Shown here piece by piece: positions 15,541 to 22,709 of a stretch of 64,000 nucleotides of DNA. The notes beneath the pieces are model-generated. The model saw only the letters and a program-made list of their open reading frames with translations, made no database searches and was not told where the DNA came from. Positions within the stretch are counted from its first letter, which is position 1. Each line of letters begins with the position of its first letter. A program made the position numbers and the translations under genes. Source of the DNA: a virus; IMG/VR virus record IMGVR_UViG_3300009506_000012, positions 1 to 64,000 of that record. One strand, given 5' to 3'.

Positions 15541-16198
15541 TATGCCTAACCTTTCAGAATCAACAGAAGCTGGCCGCGTTCTACAGGCTTTAATTGCGCT
15601 CCAAAAGTTCGTCCGAGGTGCAACTAAAGCTGAAGCCTGTGAAGAAGCCGGTATCAGTGTTTGGCAATTCGAACATTGGATCGGGGAAGGTGGCCCCGTC
15701 ATTGAGAAGTTCCAAGAGACTCTCGTTGAGCAAGAGAGAGTCAGGATGGTTCAAATCTCCAGCGCTCAAGGGATCATCTTGAATCAGCTCATTAAGGCAG
15801 CTACAGCAGGTGCCTGGGTTGAAACAGTTGAAGTCAACGGGGAAACCAGGGATGTTATCATTTATCGGGATGTTAAGCCCGGTGATCAGCTCAAGATCCT
15901 CAAGTATCTGGATGGACTCCGCGCAGAACTTGAGAGCAAATACGGTGTCAAGGCCGAATCCGATGCAGCCGGGGATTATCTGACCGGACCCAAAACCCAA
16001 ATCGAACAGTCTAAAATGCTTGAACAACATGAAATGTCTCGTTCCAGTGTGAACGTGAAGCCACAGAACGATGGTTCCGTGGACATCACGTTCAAAAAAC
16101 TAATGGACCCGATTGACGTTACGCCTACAGCTGGATCGAACCAGTCCCCAGAAGTTTCTGACCCAGAGTCTCAGACAGAAGATTCTCCTGAAGATTGA
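15524..16198 (+). CDS. HTH protein, possible small terminase subunit
   Basis: 224 residues, the only rightward gene in the left half. ATG at 15524 has GGAGG 4 nt upstream. VRGATKAEACEEAGISVWQF is a helix-turn-helix of the small-terminase or transposase-like type; helical oligomerisation-like segments follow, and a Pro/Glu/Ser-rich tail ends in QTEDSPED. No other small terminase is evident beside the large subunit at 30.3 kb, so this may be TerS displaced by 14 kb. Alternatively it is a DNA-binding regulator. Its last 74 nt overlap the end of the convergent VWA gene. Confidence 0.5.
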   Translation: MVSSDIMPNLSESTEAGRVLQALIALQKFVRGATKAEACEEAGISVWQFEHWIGEGGPVIEKFQETLVEQERVRMVQISSAQGIILNQLIKAATAGAWVETVEVNGETRDVIIYRDVKPGDQLKILKYLDGLRAELESKYGVKAESDAAGDYLTGPKTQIEQSKMLEQHEMSRSSVNVKPQNDGSVDITFKKLMDPIDVTPTAGSNQSPEVSDPESQTEDSPED

Positions 16199-16742
16199 GG
16201 TTTGTTTCCGAACTGCCACCTGAAGCATTGGCCAGCTGCCGCATGAACTTGATCGCATCTGCATCTTCTGGACCAATGTAAATCGTATCAATCTTGGTCT
16301 TAAACAGTTTTGCAAGTCCCAAAATCTCAGTCTCCTGACCATAATCAGGACTCCCATCCGATAGCAAAGCAATCTTCACACCCAAGTCATCCACTCCTTG
16401 ATGGTAAATATGCTTAAGTGCATTCAGCATATCCGTGTTCCCGAAATAAGGTGTAGGAATTCCGCTTGGACACCACTCGCATAAACCGGAAAACGAAAAT
16501 ACTGCTACTTTGCCTTCGAAGCGCTTCATCAACTTCTCAAGCTCAACCAGCAACCGTTCGTAACGAGTATCACCACCCAGTTTATCTGACATATCCATTG
16601 ACCCGGATGTATCACAAAGTGTGACCATATCCACATTCATCCAGGTTTCAGCCAGGGAAGTCTGGTTGCGCTGTGCCATATCTGCCTGGCTGCCAACCAG
16701 TGCATTCCCAGTACGTTTTGCTAATTTATTATTTCGTGCCAT
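16125..16742 (-). CDS. VWA (von Willebrand factor A) domain protein
   Basis: 205 residues from ATG at 16742 (GAGGAAAACA just upstream). The MIDAS metal motif is clear: CDTSGSMDMSD at 43-53, and a later LLSDGSPD supplies a further acidic ligand. VWA domains bind metal and protein partners, often with AAA ATPases or chaperones. Two genes upstream is a J-domain protein, so the pair may form a chaperone-linked complex. The 3' end overlaps the rightward HTH gene on the opposite strand. Confidence 0.85.
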   Translation of the reverse strand: MARNNKLAKRTGNALVGSQADMAQRNQTSLAETWMNVDMVTLCDTSGSMDMSDKLGGDTRYERLLVELEKLMKRFEGKVAVFSFSGLCEWCPSGIPTPYFGNTDMLNALKHIYHQGVDDLGVKIALLSDGSPDYGQETEILGLAKLFKTKIDTIYIGPEDADAIKFMRQLANASGGSSETNLNLQENLLSETLGQKLLGTGSIQL

Positions 16743-16914
16743 TGTTTTCCTCATAATATTCAATGTGCAGTACATATCGATCCGGATACACACGGGGAAT
16801 CAGTTTATGAATAACGATTTCACCTGCATTGGATTTATTGATGTACTCTCCGGATTTTTGTTCAAGTTCCTCTTGAGTTCTACAGGTGATATTCTCAACT
16901 TTTAGTTTACTCAT
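16729..16914 (-). CDS. Small hypothetical protein between VWA and J-domain genes
   Basis: 61 residues, mixed beta and helix, ending YVLHIEYYEENNGTK. Overlaps the VWA start by 14 nt. GGATAAACGC precedes the ATG. No recognised motif. Confidence 0.65.
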   Translation of the reverse strand: MSKLKVENITCRTQEELEQKSGEYINKSNAGEIVIHKLIPRVYPDRYVLHIEYYEENNGTK

Positions 16915-16919
16915 AGCGT

Positions 16920-17795
16920 TTATCCACGATATGGACCATTCCAGCTTTCAAAGAATTCCGGATTGACCCAAATTTCAGTTGGCGAAGTATCACCCATCCG
17001 CCAGGACGTGACCAGGATTTGACCTTTGTTATTGGTGATATCATCCCATTTCTTGATTTCTTCAACAATACGCCGGCCAAGGAACACACGATAGTCACAG
17101 TGTAGAATTCCACAACGCAGATCAGGCTGATAATCGTAACCAGTCTTGAATTTTGTATCGACTTGTGCTGAAGCTGTTTCTTTCAGCCCAAAGATATAAC
17201 GACTGCGCAATTTAGGATCTGACAGTGTTTGATAAGCGTCATTGATTTGTTTGAAACGTTCTTCGGCATTGGGCTCTTTGCAAACGTCCGGATGCCACTG
17301 TCTTGCCATTCTTCGGAAACCTTTACGGATTTCGTCATCAGTTGCGGTTTTAGAAACACCCAGCAACCCGAATAATGTTTGCGTAGACGGATCCCCGGTT
17401 CTCTTTACAGTAGACCCAGAGAAAAAGGCTTGCAATACATCCTCATGAATCAGGATATCCCAGGCACTCGTTACATAATCCATACCAAACGAATGCCAAT
17501 CGTTCTTCTCCTTTGATGTGCCCAGATACTTGACCTTGATTGTACCGGTTTGCAGTTTTGGTTTTGACTTGATAACCGGGATTATTGGCGTTTCGTCATA
17601 ATGTTTTTTGATTAGCTTGGCCAACAAATCAGCATGTTTTGGATGTATAAGCCAATGTGGTTTATCCCAAGCACGATCGCTGCTCGGAATTTTCCATTTC
17701 AGATCATCCAGAAAGTCATGGTCGTAACGTGTCAGGCAAGCAAGCGCACCATCTTTGTCAGTTACAACACATGGTCCATCATAATATTTTCCCAT
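16920..17795 (-). CDS. J-domain (DnaJ-like) co-chaperone
   Basis: 291 residues. A classic J domain at about 138-202: LFGLLGVSKTATDDEIRKGF, then RRMARQWHPD with HPD at 168-170, then INDAYQTLSDPKLRSRYI. The 137-residue N-terminal and 90-residue C-terminal parts are not like DnaJ or CbpA (no Gly/Phe or zinc region). J domains activate host DnaK, so the protein probably directs host Hsp70 to a phage substrate. Starts after AGCAGG; a strong palindrome lies upstream. Confidence 0.88.
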   Translation of the reverse strand: MGKYYDGPCVVTDKDGALACLTRYDHDFLDDLKWKIPSSDRAWDKPHWLIHPKHADLLAKLIKKHYDETPIIPVIKSKPKLQTGTIKVKYLGTSKEKNDWHSFGMDYVTSAWDILIHEDVLQAFFSGSTVKRTGDPSTQTLFGLLGVSKTATDDEIRKGFRRMARQWHPDVCKEPNAEERFKQINDAYQTLSDPKLRSRYIFGLKETASAQVDTKFKTGYDYQPDLRCGILHCDYRVFLGRRIVEEIKKWDDITNNKGQILVTSWRMGDTSPTEIWVNPEFFESWNGPYRG

Positions 17796-17814
17796 AGAAT
17801 TACCTGCTTTCAGT

Positions 17815-17836
17815 GGGGGAGGGATATCCCTCCCCC
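17815..17836. repeat. Perfect 22-bp palindrome between SSB and J-domain genes
   Basis: Two 11-nt arms GGGGGAGGGAT / ATCCCTCCCCC with no loop. It lies in the 59-nt gap between the stop of SSB (17855) and the start of the J-domain gene (17795). No T-run follows, so it is more likely an mRNA stability or processing hairpin, or an operator, than a terminator. Confidence 0.85.
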
Positions 17837-17854
17837 GATAGTTCAGTTGTTATC

Positions 17855-18277
17855 TTAGAACGCGCGCCCCTCAACAGGAGGCGGGGGTGCCTGGTCTGCC
17901 AGTTCTTCTTCCTCATCCGGAGGAGGAGCGGCTTGATTGCCGTTGCCACTACCGCTACCTAAAAAACGAACATTGGATGCGGTTACTTCAAGCTGATCAT
18001 GTACAGTACCCTGCTGATCGACCCAGTGCTTTGCCTCTACACGGCCTTCCACAAAGACTTCCGAGCCTTTCTTCAGCCATTTATTACAAGCCTCACCCTG
18101 TGCCCCCCATACAGCAACCCGGTGCCAGGTCGTGGTCTTGATCTGACTTCCCTTGCTATCAGTATATTGCCGATTGGTGGCCACGTTGAAATTGCAAACG
18201 AAAGTACCAGACGGAATAAAACGGCCTTCAGGGTCTTTTCCTAAGTGTCCAATTAACTCGATACGTTGATGGGTCAT
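17855..18277 (-). CDS. ssb: Single-stranded DNA-binding protein
   Basis: 140 residues. OB-fold of bacterial SSB type: IELIGHLGKDPEGRFIPSGT, FNVATNRQYTDSKG, TWHRVAVWGAQGEACNKWLK, KGSEVFVEGRVEAKHWVDQQ. A Gly/Asn/Pro/acidic tail follows but ends EGRAF and not the usual DDDIPF, so contact with host SSB partners may be altered. It coats ssDNA during replication and recombination. AAGGAG lies 8 nt before the ATG, which overlaps the upstream stop. Confidence 0.95.
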   Translation of the reverse strand: MTHQRIELIGHLGKDPEGRFIPSGTFVCNFNVATNRQYTDSKGSQIKTTTWHRVAVWGAQGEACNKWLKKGSEVFVEGRVEAKHWVDQQGTVHDQLEVTASNVRFLGSGSGNGNQAAPPPDEEEELADQAPPPPVEGRAF

Positions 18278-18654
18278 ACTTTTTTCTCCTTAACAGTTGG
18301 ATATGGAATTGCAATACTTTCAAGATACTTGATACGTTTTTCATACAATGATGCCCAGACTTCATAATACATAAAGCATTCATTGTGAACGTGCCAAGGA
18401 TTTTCAGTTCTCAAATTGCCTGTAAAATATTCAAGCGGTAATTTGAACACGCACAGACTTGCAGTTTCTTGTTTCTTCAGCCAGGGAGTGATATGCAAAT
18501 GGACCTCACCTATAGAGCTGTGATTGCGCAAATAGATACCTTGCTTGAAGATACCGGCATCTTTGGCCACCAGTAGCCAGGCGGTTTGTCCAGAGAACCA
18601 TTGTGTTCTGCTGGCATATCGATTTAGTGAGATTCTAAGGTAGTTTTCTGTCAC
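18274..18654 (-). CDS. Hypothetical protein, GTG start
   Basis: 126 residues, mixed alpha/beta, unrecognised. GTG at 18654 has GGAT 7 nt upstream. First gene downstream of the weak promoter-like site at 18742 and of palindrome copy 3. The same message continues into ssb. Confidence 0.65.
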   Translation of the reverse strand: MTENYLRISLNRYASRTQWFSGQTAWLLVAKDAGIFKQGIYLRNHSSIGEVHLHITPWLKKQETASLCVFKLPLEYFTGNLRTENPWHVHNECFMYYEVWASLYEKRIKYLESIAIPYPTVKEKKV

Positions 18655-18687
18655 TTACTAATCCATGGTATCAGTATTTGGATGCTT

Positions 18688-18703
18688 GCTCCACTAGTGG
18701 AGC
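18688..18703. repeat. Dispersed palindrome, copy 3 (GCTCCACTAGTGGAGC)
   Basis: Identical to copy 2. In the leader of the 18654 gene, about 30-45 nt downstream of the transcription start predicted from the -10 at 18742-18747. Confidence 0.85.
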
Positions 18704-18741
18704 AGAGGTTCCCTATGGATAACTATGTATTTCAGGCTTTT

Positions 18742-18764
18742 ATTATACTACGATGTGGTAAGTT
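18742..18764 (-). promoter_or_regulatory. Promoter-like -10 with GTAGTA element, poor -35
   Basis: TATAAT on the minus strand (18747-18742), directly preceded by GTAG and TACCAC, the same half-site layout as the strong promoters, but no TTGACA-like box at 16-18 nt. It may need an activator. Intergenic 18655-18747 otherwise holds only the palindrome. Confidence 0.5.
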
Positions 18765-18948
18765 CTTCCTTGGTTTTTTGACGTAATTCATTGGCCTGTT
18801 CCAATACAGCAGGGACTGCATCAAGAATTTGACCAGCATCCATAGACTTGTCAATGAGAAACTCTTGCCGGCGAACAAGAAACTTGAATACCGTATCATC
18901 AATCAGTTCGTTAAGCGTTTCTAATTCTTTCTGATTTAGCTTTTTCAC
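18748..18948 (-). CDS. Small helical hypothetical protein
   Basis: 66 residues, almost entirely helical and charged. GTG at 18948 overlaps the upstream TAG (TAGTG), with AAAGGAG just before. Unknown function. Confidence 0.65.
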   Translation of the reverse strand: MKKLNQKELETLNELIDDTVFKFLVRRQEFLIDKSMDAGQILDAVPAVLEQANELRQKTKEELTTS

Positions 18949-19847
18949 TAGACTCCTTTCAGTTCATATTGGCCAACAGCAATCCGCTGGAATTCAGGAT
19001 TTTGTCCCACGGTCTGACGGACTTTTTCCTGCCAATGCGGATTTGCTTTAGCCTTATCAGTTCCTTCAATGGCCTCGTATAGCTCCTGAAGCGTAGCTAT
19101 TTTCCCACGACTGCGTAAAGTATGAGCCACCAGGTTACGCCAGGTCACATTACTCATATTGACCCGGTTGATTCCAGACACGATTGCAACATCCAGGGCC
19201 ATCATGTATCCAGACTTCTGCCATACCAGCAATTTCTCGTGCATAATAGGCACAAATCCATTGGCTCCGGACCATTTCCCACCACGCATCGAGGTCACAT
19301 TATTCTGCACTTTGATGATTTCCTCTTTGAGGGTACCTGGACAATTCAGTTCGAGCATAGAAGCCAGGGGATAAAACTCTCCGCTTTTACGCATATTGCC
19401 CATCAGAATTGCATAATACCCACCACGCTTCAAAGCCCGATAGATATTCATGGTGGCCAGGAGAGTCTTTTCCAGAAACTCATCAACGTCCTTGCATTGA
19501 CTGAGATCATCCGGATGCGATGAATAAGTGATCATTGTGTGATAAGGAGGATGGAAAAAACAGGTTGCAGCTTCCTCGCCCAACACATTCAACAGGTCAT
19601 CTTTCAGTAAATTAAATCCTTGCTGAAGATCAAAACCGGCGTAGCGAATACTCATACTTGCAGCTACATCACGACTGGTGCCGCTACCTTCAGCAGGATC
19701 CACGAACAGTTCTTCACGATTCCGATGCCAGCGCTCGAGGAAACCATAGACTACATGTCCGGACGTATTTCCACGGAAATCAGACCGACCCCAGGGACCG
19801 CGATTTGGAAAACTTACAACGCTATTCTGGATTTTCATCGATTCCAT
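18948..19847 (-). CDS. DNA methyltransferase-like protein with C-terminal winged helix
   Basis: 299 residues. FVDPAEGSGTSRDVA (motif I) and CFFHPPYHTM (motif IV; HPPY replaces D/NPPY) resemble N4/N6 amino-methyltransferases with the DPxxGSGT-DPPY layout. ALKRGGYYAILMGNMR is the strand after the catalytic site. Residues 232-298 look like a winged helix of the HARE type found with restriction-modification enzymes. Likely modifies phage DNA; the His substitution leaves activity uncertain. ATG at 19838 is an alternative start. Confidence 0.78.
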   Translation of the reverse strand: MESMKIQNSVVSFPNRGPWGRSDFRGNTSGHVVYGFLERWHRNREELFVDPAEGSGTSRDVAASMSIRYAGFDLQQGFNLLKDDLLNVLGEEAATCFFHPPYHTMITYSSHPDDLSQCKDVDEFLEKTLLATMNIYRALKRGGYYAILMGNMRKSGEFYPLASMLELNCPGTLKEEIIKVQNNVTSMRGGKWSGANGFVPIMHEKLLVWQKSGYMMALDVAIVSGINRVNMSNVTWRNLVAHTLRSRGKIATLQELYEAIEGTDKAKANPHWQEKVRQTVGQNPEFQRIAVGQYELKGV

Positions 19848-20373
19848 AGGTTTTATCAGAAATCATATCAGTACATAAATTGAATATATCTAGTGCTTGG
19901 GCTCCGGACAAAGGACGTACCGCATTATCATCAATAGTGACCATGGCACGTATTTTAGTCAATGCCTGTTTCAATTGCTGAATACGTTGAAGATAAGGAT
20001 TTTCTTTTCTTTCAGCCAATTCACGAACGAACCAACTAACCTGATCAAGTTGACGCTGTTCAAATGAATTACGATCCATATATGTAAAAAGCATATTTAT
20101 AGTCCAATGAAGAATACGTTGTTCAATCAGGGGATGAACAATCAATTCAAGTTCTGCAAGTTTATTATGTCCTCGAGCATTGACTTCGAGAGAATCGTCT
20201 TTGAACATTTCCAATTCTTTCAAGGCACCCATCATCAAAGCAATTTCACTATAATTGAAACCCATATCTAAAATGGGTCCGACATTCTGATTTTTCTCTG
20301 GGTGTGCCAGTGTTTTGAGTACAAGATATTGCAGAATAATACGTTCATCATTAGAAAATTCTTTTGTTGTCAT
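19822..20373 (-). CDS. Helical hypothetical protein
   Basis: 183 residues, helical and leucine-rich, with no recognised domain. Residues 1-70 could form a winged-helix-like bundle (EFSNDERIILQYLVLKTLAH). AAAAGGAAAATTC precedes the ATG, which overlaps the previous stop. The 3' end overlaps the methyltransferase start. Confidence 0.7.
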   Translation of the reverse strand: MTTKEFSNDERIILQYLVLKTLAHPEKNQNVGPILDMGFNYSEIALMMGALKELEMFKDDSLEVNARGHNKLAELELIVHPLIEQRILHWTINMLFTYMDRNSFEQRQLDQVSWFVRELAERKENPYLQRIQQLKQALTKIRAMVTIDDNAVRPLSGAQALDIFNLCTDMISDKTYGIDENPE

Positions 20374-20657
20374 GAATTTTCCTTTTCCACTTTATTCATC
20401 AATTTGAGTATCACGGCATCACGTTCCTCTTGGGATAAACCTTCAAGAGAAGCCATGTTCTTATATTTCTTATCAGTTTCAGTTTCTACATTTGCAATTT
20501 TAATCAACTTGTCAAGCACAGCATCCCAACTGATAAACGGTAAACTGCCACCATTGGGAAAGATGATACGCTGCACACCCTGAATGCGCTTGACTTGCAG
20601 GTTCAGTTCATGATCAGCAATATATCGCTGGCAAATAGCTTTATTCGCTCTTGCCAT
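20370..20657 (-). CDS. Hypothetical protein
   Basis: 95 residues from the last of five consecutive ATG codons (20669-20657). Ribosomes could start at any of them; AAGGAT best fits the third to fifth. The reading frame overlaps the acidic tail of the 43-residue membrane peptide. No recognised motif. Confidence 0.6.
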   Translation of the reverse strand: MARANKAICQRYIADHELNLQVKRIQGVQRIIFPNGGSLPFISWDAVLDKLIKIANVETETDKKYKNMASLEGLSQEERDAVILKLMNKVEKENS

Positions 20658-20772
20658 CATCATCATCATCCTTCATCATCCTACCAGTAGGAGGATACAA
20701 AATTGTCAGAATTTCTTTTGCCAGGCTTAACAGTCCAGTTGCCATACCTACAAGCATTTTTACAAACCACAT
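20641..20772 (-). CDS. 43-residue membrane micro-protein with Asp tail
   Basis: Starts MWFVKMLVGMATGLLSLAKE with one predicted membrane helix (residues about 3-26), then PPTGRMMK and a DDDDDGKSE tail. AAAGGA lies 8 nt before the ATG, directly after palindrome copy 4. It overlaps the next gene by 17-29 nt. Small size, one helix and a charged tail fit a membrane-active peptide (pinholin-like, superinfection or membrane-stress factor), but no family is recognised. Confidence 0.65.
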   Translation of the reverse strand: MWFVKMLVGMATGLLSLAKEILTILYPPTGRMMKDDDDDGKSE

Positions 20773-20786
20773 AGTTTTATTCCTTT

Positions 20787-20803
20787 GCTCCACATTGTGG
20801 AGC
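20787..20803. repeat. Dispersed palindrome, copy 4 (GCTCCAC-ATT-GTGGAGC)
   Basis: Lies exactly between the stop of the 48-residue membrane peptide (20804) and the ribosome site of the 43-residue one. Confidence 0.85.
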
Positions 20804-20950
20804 CTAAACCGATCCTAGTAAGCTATTGAACCAATCCAATAGACCAGCCAGTATCAACAAGCCAACTCCAATCAGTAACAAGAGAGTCGCGCCAACTTTG
20901 CCCATAAGATTCCACCATATCCAGAATTCTTTTTTCAGTTTTACAACCAT
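20804..20950 (-). CDS. 48-residue membrane micro-protein
   Basis: Basic N-terminus (MVVKLKKEFWIWWN), then a strongly hydrophobic helix LLLLIGVGLLILAGLL at about 23-38, then a short tail ending LLGSV. ATG at 20950 follows GGATAATGAAAA. The basic-in charge pattern suggests N-terminus in the cytoplasm. In tandem with another membrane peptide; together they might be a lysis or membrane-modifying pair. Function unknown. Confidence 0.68.
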   Translation of the reverse strand: MVVKLKKEFWIWWNLMGKVGATLLLLIGVGLLILAGLLDWFNSLLGSV

Positions 20951-20956
20951 TTTTCA

Positions 20957-21280
20957 TTATCCAAAATAGCCGAATTCTTGAGCAATACCCCAGTACACTC
21001 CATCATTTTCATCTCCGGCAATCAGATCAGCCATTTCTAAAGCTGGATGATCGAATTCGTTATTCTGCCACTGTTTAGACTTTTTTCCAGTACAGGTGAT
21101 TTGATGTTGTTTCAGGGTTTCTTCAGTAAAGGGTTTACTTTTTCGTGATCGAGTACGACCACATCGGTTGCATTCCAGGCCACTATGCACATCATTCATG
21201 TGCTGCTTGAGGCTTTCTTCCGTGAACGGTTTTCCACTGTTCAAAGAGACATCCATATCGCAAATCTTACATCGAGGCAT
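20957..21280 (-). CDS. Tandem C2H2-type zinc-finger protein
   Basis: 107 residues from ATG at 21280. Two fingers repeat the same plan: C4-C7-H27-H32 and C37-C40-H59-C63, each with PFTEE(S/T)LKQH before the first His. The Cys-to-His distance is longer than in Ros/MucR or eukaryotic fingers. Likely binds nucleic acid or a protein partner. C-terminal 40 residues are acidic. Its start overlaps the end of the upstream gene by 14 nt. Confidence 0.72.
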   Translation of the reverse strand: MPRCKICDMDVSLNSGKPFTEESLKQHMNDVHSGLECNRCGRTRSRKSKPFTEETLKQHQITCTGKKSKQWQNNEFDHPALEMADLIAGDENDGVYWGIAQEFGYFG

Positions 21281-21623
21281 GATACTGTGTATCCAATTCT
21301 GTAACAAAATCCAGAATGCTCTTTTTGAATACGGCACTATAGTTCAGAAAGCCAACAAGTTTAGCAATTGCTTCAATATGTTCTTTGCTGAAGGCTTCTT
21401 CTTCCATGTATTCTGTAATCCATGGAATGGTATTGGGTTCAAGTTCACCCCATTTAGTACCATCAATAAAATCAGTTTCTATGTAAGTAGCATCATGATC
21501 ATAAGCATGTTGCGCTCTTACAATCAAGATAGAATCATCTGTAGTTTTGATGAAAATAGTGTTATCAGTTGATTGTATAGCTTTAATTTTTTTACCGAGA
21601 ATTTCTTTCAAAATATCATTCAT
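21267..21623 (-). CDS. Hypothetical protein
   Basis: 118 residues from ATG at 21623 (CAAGGATAATAAAA upstream), preferred over an in-frame start at 21680 that would overlap the previous gene. N-terminal beta strands (KKIKAIQSTDNTIFIKTTDD), C-terminal helices. Unrecognised. Confidence 0.65.
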   Translation of the reverse strand: MNDILKEILGKKIKAIQSTDNTIFIKTTDDSILIVRAQHAYDHDATYIETDFIDGTKWGELEPNTIPWITEYMEEEAFSKEHIEAIAKLVGFLNYSAVFKKSILDFVTELDTQYHASM

Positions 21624-21639
21624 TTTTATTATCCTTGTC

Positions 21640-21888
21640 CTAAGTAAAGAATATTTGAGCTTCTTTAGTAGCTTTAGCAATTAAGCTTATAGGTACATTG
21701 AAATGAGAGGCCCAAATATGCAAAGTTTCATCTTCAATTTCGACTCCTCGTTTCAACTCAAGGAAAATCCAATCTCGAATTTCAAGGAATTTCATTTGAG
21801 TACGGCAACGAAGAATTTCGCTAATAGCATCATCAATTGCATCGATACACACTTCAGGATCTTCAAGACGTTCAATTAGATCAGGCAT
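21640..21888 (-). CDS. Small helical hypothetical protein
   Basis: 82 residues from ATG at 21888 (GAAGGAAGGATATAAA upstream). Helical, acidic N-terminal half; no motif. Starts 1 nt after the stop of the 36-residue micro-protein. Confidence 0.65.
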   Translation of the reverse strand: MPDLIERLEDPEVCIDAIDDAISEILRCRTQMKFLEIRDWIFLELKRGVEIEDETLHIWASHFNVPISLIAKATKEAQIFFT

Positions 21889-21889
21889 T

Positions 21890-22000
21890 TTATATCCTTC
21901 CTTCACGTTTCCATTTCTCTTTGATTTCAAGCCCCATGACAATTCCATAAGGCAATCTCAATATATGCAAACGCCACATACGTTTAAGCCAGATCCACAT
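21890..22000 (-). CDS. 36-residue basic amphipathic micro-protein
   Basis: MWIWLKRMWRLHILRLPYG and on to KEKWKREGRI: Trp/Arg/Lys-rich, resembling a membrane-binding amphipathic helix. The ATG shares its A with the upstream TAA (TAATG), so translation is coupled to the zinc-ribbon gene. Function unknown. Confidence 0.55.
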   Translation of the reverse strand: MWIWLKRMWRLHILRLPYGIVMGLEIKEKWKREGRI

Positions 22001-22311
22001 TACAAATTCCCATCATCTCCAATGCCATGACCCATTTGACCGCTATAGTTTTGCATTGTTTGCCAGTTCTGTGCTGCTCTTGGAAATGTTGATCGGAAAA
22101 AATGTAATTCAGCTTCTAAATCTTTGATTTGATTCTGAAGTTCTGCAATTTCGTGTTCAAGAGATAACATATGCTGATCAACAAAATCAGGTAATGGTGG
22201 TTCGGGTTCAGGATATACAGGCTTTGGGTTTACATCCTTATAGGGAATCCCACAATGCTTACAGAAATCATCAGGGGCATCAAAATCACCACACAAAGGA
22301 CATCGTTTCAT
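22000..22311 (-). CDS. Zinc-ribbon plus coiled-coil protein
   Basis: 103 residues from ATG at 22311 (ATGA overlap with the upstream stop, GGAG 7 nt before). CPLCGDFDAPDDFCKHCG is a double CxxC zinc ribbon at the N-terminus; a Pro/Glu linker leads to a coiled coil (LSLEHEIAELQNQIKDLEAE). The layout suggests an oligomeric adaptor. Confidence 0.7.
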   Translation of the reverse strand: MKRCPLCGDFDAPDDFCKHCGIPYKDVNPKPVYPEPEPPLPDFVDQHMLSLEHEIAELQNQIKDLEAELHFFRSTFPRAAQNWQTMQNYSGQMGHGIGDDGNL

Positions 22312-22523
22312 TGTGGCTCCACTGGATTGTACGCTTGAGGTATTGGAGCCCAACCAACCATCGTTATTGAATTCATGGCAAGACCTGTATCCATAGTAAC
22401 AGCACCTGCAAAAACTTCAGCAAGAGCAACATAATGCCCACCATATTCAGATTCGCACAGTACGACTACCTGTTCACCTGGATGATCTCGGACGGCTTTT
22501 TTGAAATCCGAATTCCAATTCAT
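22308..22523 (-). CDS. Small hypothetical protein
   Basis: 71 residues, beta-rich (EQVVVLCESEYGGHYVALAE), ending WAPIPQAYNPVEPQ. The end is faintly like DUF551-type proteins (W-P-P), not enough to assign. AAAGGA is 6 nt before the ATG. Confidence 0.6.
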   Translation of the reverse strand: MNWNSDFKKAVRDHPGEQVVVLCESEYGGHYVALAEVFAGAVTMDTGLAMNSITMVGWAPIPQAYNPVEPQ

Positions 22524-22621
22524 TCTTTTCCTTTCATTTTGAATATCAGTTCAACGAATCTTGCAATCATCAAAAGACAATAACCCAGGATCCGTATCGG
22601 GAGAGGAGCATTTTCAATCAT
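22520..22621 (-). CDS. 33-residue membrane micro-protein
   Basis: MIENAPLPIRILGYCLLMIA then RFVELIFKMKGKE: one hydrophobic helix with a basic C-terminal end. Begins inside the stop of the 31-residue peptide and ends in an ATGA overlap with the next gene. No independent ribosome site, so it would rely on coupling. Confidence 0.5.
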   Translation of the reverse strand: MIENAPLPIRILGYCLLMIARFVELIFKMKGKE

Positions 22622-22709
22622 TAATCATTCCATCAGAATCATGCAGGATACATCCAATTGCAACCAGTATGATGCCAATAGCCCATACCAGTTCATTAAC
22701 CGGTATCAT
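22614..22709 (-). CDS. 31-residue membrane micro-protein
   Basis: MIPVNELVWAIGIILVAIGC then ILHDSDGMIND: one clear membrane helix (about 7-22) and an acidic tail. The ATG overlaps the upstream stop as ATGA. The chain of exact overlaps with both neighbours is the main reason to believe it. Confidence 0.55.
   Translation of the reverse strand: MIPVNELVWAIGIILVAIGCILHDSDGMIND

Noticed and set aside
22311-22324. Eighth copy of the GTGGAGC palindrome
   Set aside because: Only one arm (GTGGAGCCACAATG) is present; no inverted partner.
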